Source: Acidobacteriota bacterium (lineage in GTDB: Bacteria > Acidobacteriota > Terriglobia > Acidiferrales > UBA7541). From it: a DNA stretch of 5,283 nt. Within the stretch, counting starts at the first letter, position 1. The number at the start of each line of letters is the position of its first letter. Both the position numbers and the translations under genes were made by a program. This document shows positions 4,040-5,283 of this stretch, in pieces. The stretch covers positions 23,751-29,033 of the forward strand of contig PKWH01000186.1 in the NCBI GenBank assembly GCA_003131985.1, written 5' to 3'. The notes under the pieces are model-generated. The model was not told the DNA's origin. It did not search any database and saw only the letters and a list, made by a program, of their open reading frames with translations.

Positions 4040-5283
4040 CTAGCTATGTATTCCCCGATTCAGCAGCCTGTAGAAAACAACAGCAGCAACATTGCTTACC
4101 ACCACCGTCCCCGCAATCTTCGCCGCGTAGCCTAGCGGATTCACCACATCCACAAACGGATACACCGAGACCAGCAAACTGAAGAGCGAAGCGCAGAATC
4201 CGGCAAACGAAACCCACTTCAGCCAGGATGGCAGCGATTTGCGCAAGGCCACGGCCCCCACCATGGGAATCGCAAACATGGCCATATACATCAGCTCGTA
4301 ATGCGTCAGACTAGCGTTCGAAAGCACCTGAAAAGCTTCCTGCGCGTGAACGCCCACGCTCCCCAACACCACCAGCAGAATCATCAGCGCGGACGTGCAC
4401 AGAATCGAATTCACCGGCGTCTTCCATCGCGGATGCAATCGCGTAAACCACTTCGGCAACAGATCGTCCCAGCCCACCGCCATCGGCAAGCGCGTAACTC
4501 CCGTGAACAAATAACTCGCCGCGCCCAATAGCCTCAGTTGCACCAGCAGAATCGTGGCGATCGCGACGACATTCCCAATTCCCGAATTGCCCAGCGCAAT
4601 TCGCATCGTCTGCGGAATCGGAGCGATGAAGTCGATGTGTCCCGGCTTCGCAAACGCCACCACCGAGCCCGTCCCCAGAATGAACATGGCGCAGATGATC
4701 GGCGAAGAGATCCACACCGAACGAGTGATATTCCGCTCCGGCTGCCTGCTTTCACCGGCAAAGATGGCGATATATTCCAGCCCGCTCAACGCACCCACCA
4801 TCATCTGCCCAAACAAAGCCATCGAGCGCAGGTTCATCGGCGGCAGCGCCAACGCAAACTGCATCCCATGAATCTCTGGTTGGCCCGTTCGATGTCGCCA
4901 AATCACCCACGCCGGCAGCAGAATCAGCGCCACAAACGCCGTAATCATCGCCATCCCGCCGATGTTGTGAATCCACTTGCCCCACTCCAGTCCGCGCACC
5001 GCCGCTAGAGTTACCGCCGCAATAATCGAGCCGACAATCGCCAGCGAAGCCACATGACTTTCCGGCAGCCACGCTGCCTTGGGACCAATCAAGTAAGCCA
5101 GCTCCGTGGGAATCGCGTACAGAATCGCTGCCGTCACCGCGATGCCGTAAACCCACAAGTTCCACGCCGTAAGAAATCCGCCCAACCCGCCGAACGCACG
5201 ATGCGCCCAAACGTAAAGGCCCCCCTCCAGCGGCATAATCCGGTTGAGCCCGATCACCACCGCCGCCATCGGAAAATAAAACA
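4040..5283 (-). CDS. APC-superfamily amino-acid permease, N-terminus outside window
   Basis: An inner-membrane secondary transporter of the amino acid-polyamine-organocation superfamily; substrate unknown. The frame is open through the right edge, with F-Y-F-P before the Met at 5269, so that Met is internal and roughly the first 40-60 residues are missing. Counting from it, M-P-L-E-G-G-L-Y-V-W (12-21) is the conserved P-x-x-G-G-x-Y-x-W region after transmembrane segment 2. Hydrophobic segments follow near 30-55, 73-91, 104-123, 150-171, 188-207, 232-254, 288-305, 322-341, 350-370 and 380-401. The TM6-type signature G-L-E-Y-I-A-I-F-A-G-E-S with Q-P-E-R-N (163-180) and the loop R-L-P-M-A-V-G-W-D-D-L-L-P (260-272) are typical of the family. 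The stop is TAG and the tail R-L-L-N-R-G-I-H-S is short. It is convergent with the PilZ gene, and nothing in the window hints at its substrate or regulation. Confidence 0.92.
   Translation of the reverse strand, partial: FYFPMAAVVIGLNRIMPLEGGLYVWAHRAFGGLGGFLTAWNLWVYGIAVTAAILYAIPTELAYLIGPKAAWLPESHVASLAIVGSIIAAVTLAAVRGLEWGKWIHNIGGMAMITAFVALILLPAWVIWRHRTGQPEIHGMQFALALPPMNLRSMALFGQMMVGALSGLEYIAIFAGESRQPERNITRSVWISSPIICAMFILGTGSVVAFAKPGHIDFIAPIPQTMRIALGNSGIGNVVAIATILLVQLRLLGAASYLFTGVTRLPMAVGWDDLLPKWFTRLHPRWKTPVNSILCTSALMILLVVLGSVGVHAQEAFQVLSNASLTHYELMYMAMFAIPMVGAVALRKSLPSWLKWVSFAGFCASLFSLLVSVYPFVDVVNPLGYAAKIAGTVVVSNVAAVVFYRLLNRGIHS

Noticed and set aside
4301..5008. + strand frames opposite the permease gene
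   Set aside because: They are Arg/His/Gln-rich shadows of a clearly coding transmembrane protein on the - strand.

Overview
The window looks like chromosomal DNA of moderately high GC, most likely from an Acidobacteriota member. This is an inference from three signs: the PilZ protein has an N-H-G-A-L-I core in place of the usual D-x-S-x-x-G motif, a type I associate with Acidobacteriota; the S-adenosylhomocysteine hydrolase is of the short, archaeal/Thermotoga-like type; and a GCCGGGC-TTTA-GCCCGGC palindrome sits between genes. No phage, CRISPR, tRNA or rRNA gene and no recognisable transposase was seen.

Left part (1-1767, + strand): the C-terminal end of metK (S-adenosylmethionine synthetase) is followed by a 177-base gap with a possible terminator, a strong palindrome and a possible promoter, then complete ahcY (adenosylhomocysteinase). 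Together they are two steps of the activated-methyl cycle: MetK makes SAM, methyltransferases turn it into SAH, and AhcY hydrolyses SAH.

Middle part (1794-3224, - strand, convergent with ahcY): a compact three-gene operon reads leftwards as an ArsR-family winged-helix regulator, a VOC/PhnB-like protein and a secreted lipocalin-like (DUF1579-like) protein. The genes overlap by 11 bases and 1 base, and each has a good Shine-Dalgarno. The upstream region holds a perfect ATAAGG-AAAG-CCTTAT palindrome plus a third half-site, placed as an autoregulatory operator over the likely promoter.

Gap 3177-3582: beyond the arsR promoter this holds a pair of imperfect direct repeats (period 68 bases) and a decayed second copy of the last ~80 bases of ahcY, including its stop codon. 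The arsR operon is thus bracketed by an intact ahcY 3' end and a degenerate one. This is the most unusual feature of the window.

Right part: a small PilZ-domain protein (3583-3966, +) converges on an APC-superfamily amino-acid permease (4040 to the right edge, -), whose N-terminus lies outside the window. Most of the window is ordinary. The findings concern the ahcY-tail duplication, the arsR operator and the intergenic repeats; no clearly new system was found.
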